NCBI GenBank assembly: GCA_017446645.1
Contig: JAFSQO010000223.1
Coordinates: 1 to 5,688, forward strand
Direction: 5' to 3'
DNA length: 5,688 nt
From: Synergistaceae bacterium
Lineage (GTDB): Bacteria; Synergistota; Synergistia; Synergistales; Aminobacteriaceae
Shown: positions 4,761 through 5,688 of the stretch, piece by piece
Position numbering within the stretch: the first letter of the stretch is position 1
Layout of the letters: each line of letters begins with the position of its first letter
Position numbers and translations under genes: made by a program
Notes under the pieces: model-generated
The model's input: the letters and a program-made list of their open reading frames with translations, nothing else
The model's database searches: none
Told to the model about the DNA's origin: nothing

Positions 4761-5688
4761 ATGAACAGCATCGATAAAAAGCGTTATATCTGGGTCATAA
4801 TTTCAGCACTAATTCAGGGCCTTTTGCTTGGCATCTATGCAATTACTCTGTCGGGGCCTCTGTTATGTATGCCGTTGACCGTAATATTTATTATTCCGTT
4901 TGTGTTCTGGCTGTCACAGGAGCAATGGGGGCGAAGACTCTTTAGCCTAATCACGTGGCTTACTGTCGTCCTGCTCCTCTTATGGCTATATAGAATCTGG
5001 TCGCTGTACTCACCTAACGGAAGTTTCTATGTAGTGCCGTCACAAAAATCTGACCTGATTCGGGTTTCAATGGCTGTGTTCTTGCTAATTCCGTTCTTTC
5101 AGTGCAGGATTTCCGCGTGGAGCTGGAAGATGCCCTATAGTGAGATATTTTTCCAGTTTTGCAGGAATTTATTTTTGCTCTTTCAGGCTGCCATAGTCAT
5201 CGCTGTCTTCTGGGGACTTCTTGTAACAGCAGGCTTATTATTTGACATTGTCGGCCTCGATAAAGTGCCGTATATCATGTTTAACCCTGTTATAGCTGTT
5301 CCCTTGTCGAGCCTTACTATAGCAATTTCGATTTCAGTAGCTATCAAGCACCCCGGTATAGACTCTCTTGGCCGTTGGATTCTTTCTGTGTTAGCGTGGC
5401 TTCTGCCGTTCTTCTCTGTATTGTCAATCGTGTTTATCTTGTGTCTGCCCTATTCCGGATTAAAGACTCTCTGGAGCACTGGCCAGGCTTCGACTTTAAT
5501 GCTCTTGCTGCAGTTTGGGACACTGATTCTTGCAAATGCTGCATGGCTTGACGGAAGCAAATCTGCTTTCCAGAACAAATTCGTGAATTTTCTGGCTAAA
5601 CTCTCGTTATTATGCCTTCCCATATATACAGGATTATGCATTTACTCGCTTGGGATTCGCGTCGAACAATACGGTCTGACAGTAGACA
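4761..5688 (+). CDS. DUF4153 polytopic membrane protein, 5' part
   Basis: The frame is open from ATG 4761 to the right edge (309 complete codons), so the C-terminus is missing. About nine hydrophobic segments can be seen near residues 10-32, 34-51, 58-80, 100-115, 136-160, 171-195, 206-229, 243-262 and 277-297, with almost no long soluble region, so it is an integral membrane protein. The segment LLFDIVGLDKVPYIMFNPV (159-177) and the last visible residues LGIRVEQYGLTVD (297-309) match the DUF4153 pattern in which R-x-x-QYG-x-T precedes a further membrane region. The family has no settled biochemical function; a channel, transporter or envelope-sensing role cannot be told apart. The ATG has no recognisable ribosome binding site: the 23 nt after the upstream stop codon are AT-rich with ATTC/ATC steps. 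Translation may therefore be coupled to the DUF2993 gene before it. Confidence 0.8.
   Translation, partial: MNSIDKKRYIWVIISALIQGLLLGIYAITLSGPLLCMPLTVIFIIPFVFWLSQEQWGRRLFSLITWLTVVLLLLWLYRIWSLYSPNGSFYVVPSQKSDLIRVSMAVFLLIPFFQCRISAWSWKMPYSEIFFQFCRNLFLLFQAAIVIAVFWGLLVTAGLLFDIVGLDKVPYIMFNPVIAVPLSSLTIAISISVAIKHPGIDSLGRWILSVLAWLLPFFSVLSIVFILCLPYSGLKTLWSTGQASTLMLLLQFGTLILANAAWLDGSKSAFQNKFVNFLAKLSLLCLPIYTGLCIYSLGIRVEQYGLTVD

Noticed and set aside
5450..5641. A 63-codon minus-strand open frame near the right edge
   Set aside because: It is antisense to the continuous DUF4153 membrane-protein frame, which has family motifs; the minus-strand frame has none.

Overview
The window is a gene-dense stretch of bacterial chromosome with a mid-40s GC content by eye, strong AGGAG-type ribosome binding sites and almost no non-coding DNA. 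It carries six protein genes, two of them cut by the window edges. I see no rRNA, tRNA, insertion sequence, CRISPR array or phage gene. The content (DnaG primase, ROK sugar kinase, exported ApbE flavin transferase, a DUF2993/LmeA-like exported protein, a DUF4153 membrane protein) is ordinary chromosomal housekeeping and cell-envelope material. It would fit an anaerobic Synergistota- or Bacillota-like bacterium, but the phylum is only a guess.

Layout: (1) 1-138, minus: the N-terminal 46 codons of a ROK-family kinase, leaving the window on the left. (2) 183-1223, plus: apbE, divergent from the kinase with only 44 nt between the start codons. (3) 1203-2048, minus, probably extending upstream to about 2108-2111: a DUF4365-like protein, convergent with apbE and overlapping its end by 21 nt. 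(4) 2145-3923, minus: dnaG, directly upstream of the DUF4365-like gene and probably co-transcribed with it. (5) 4009-4737, plus: an exported DUF2993/LmeA-like protein, divergent from dnaG across an 85-nt promoter region. (6) 4761-5688, plus: a DUF4153 polytopic membrane protein, 23 nt downstream and running off the right edge.

The genes form three transcription units: a kinase unit, an apbE unit, and the dnaG region, where dnaG-DUF4365 and DUF2993-DUF4153 diverge from one small intergenic region. No obvious shared pathway joins them. ApbE, the DUF2993 protein and the DUF4153 protein all act at or outside the membrane; the kinase and DnaG are cytoplasmic. I found no convincing new multi-gene system.

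The oddest points are these. The gene behind dnaG appears to lack a standard start codon and has lost the nuclease-like residues of its family. The dnaG linker contains a (CAG-ANT) hexanucleotide tandem repeat. GANTC sites occur about 2.5 times more often than base composition predicts.
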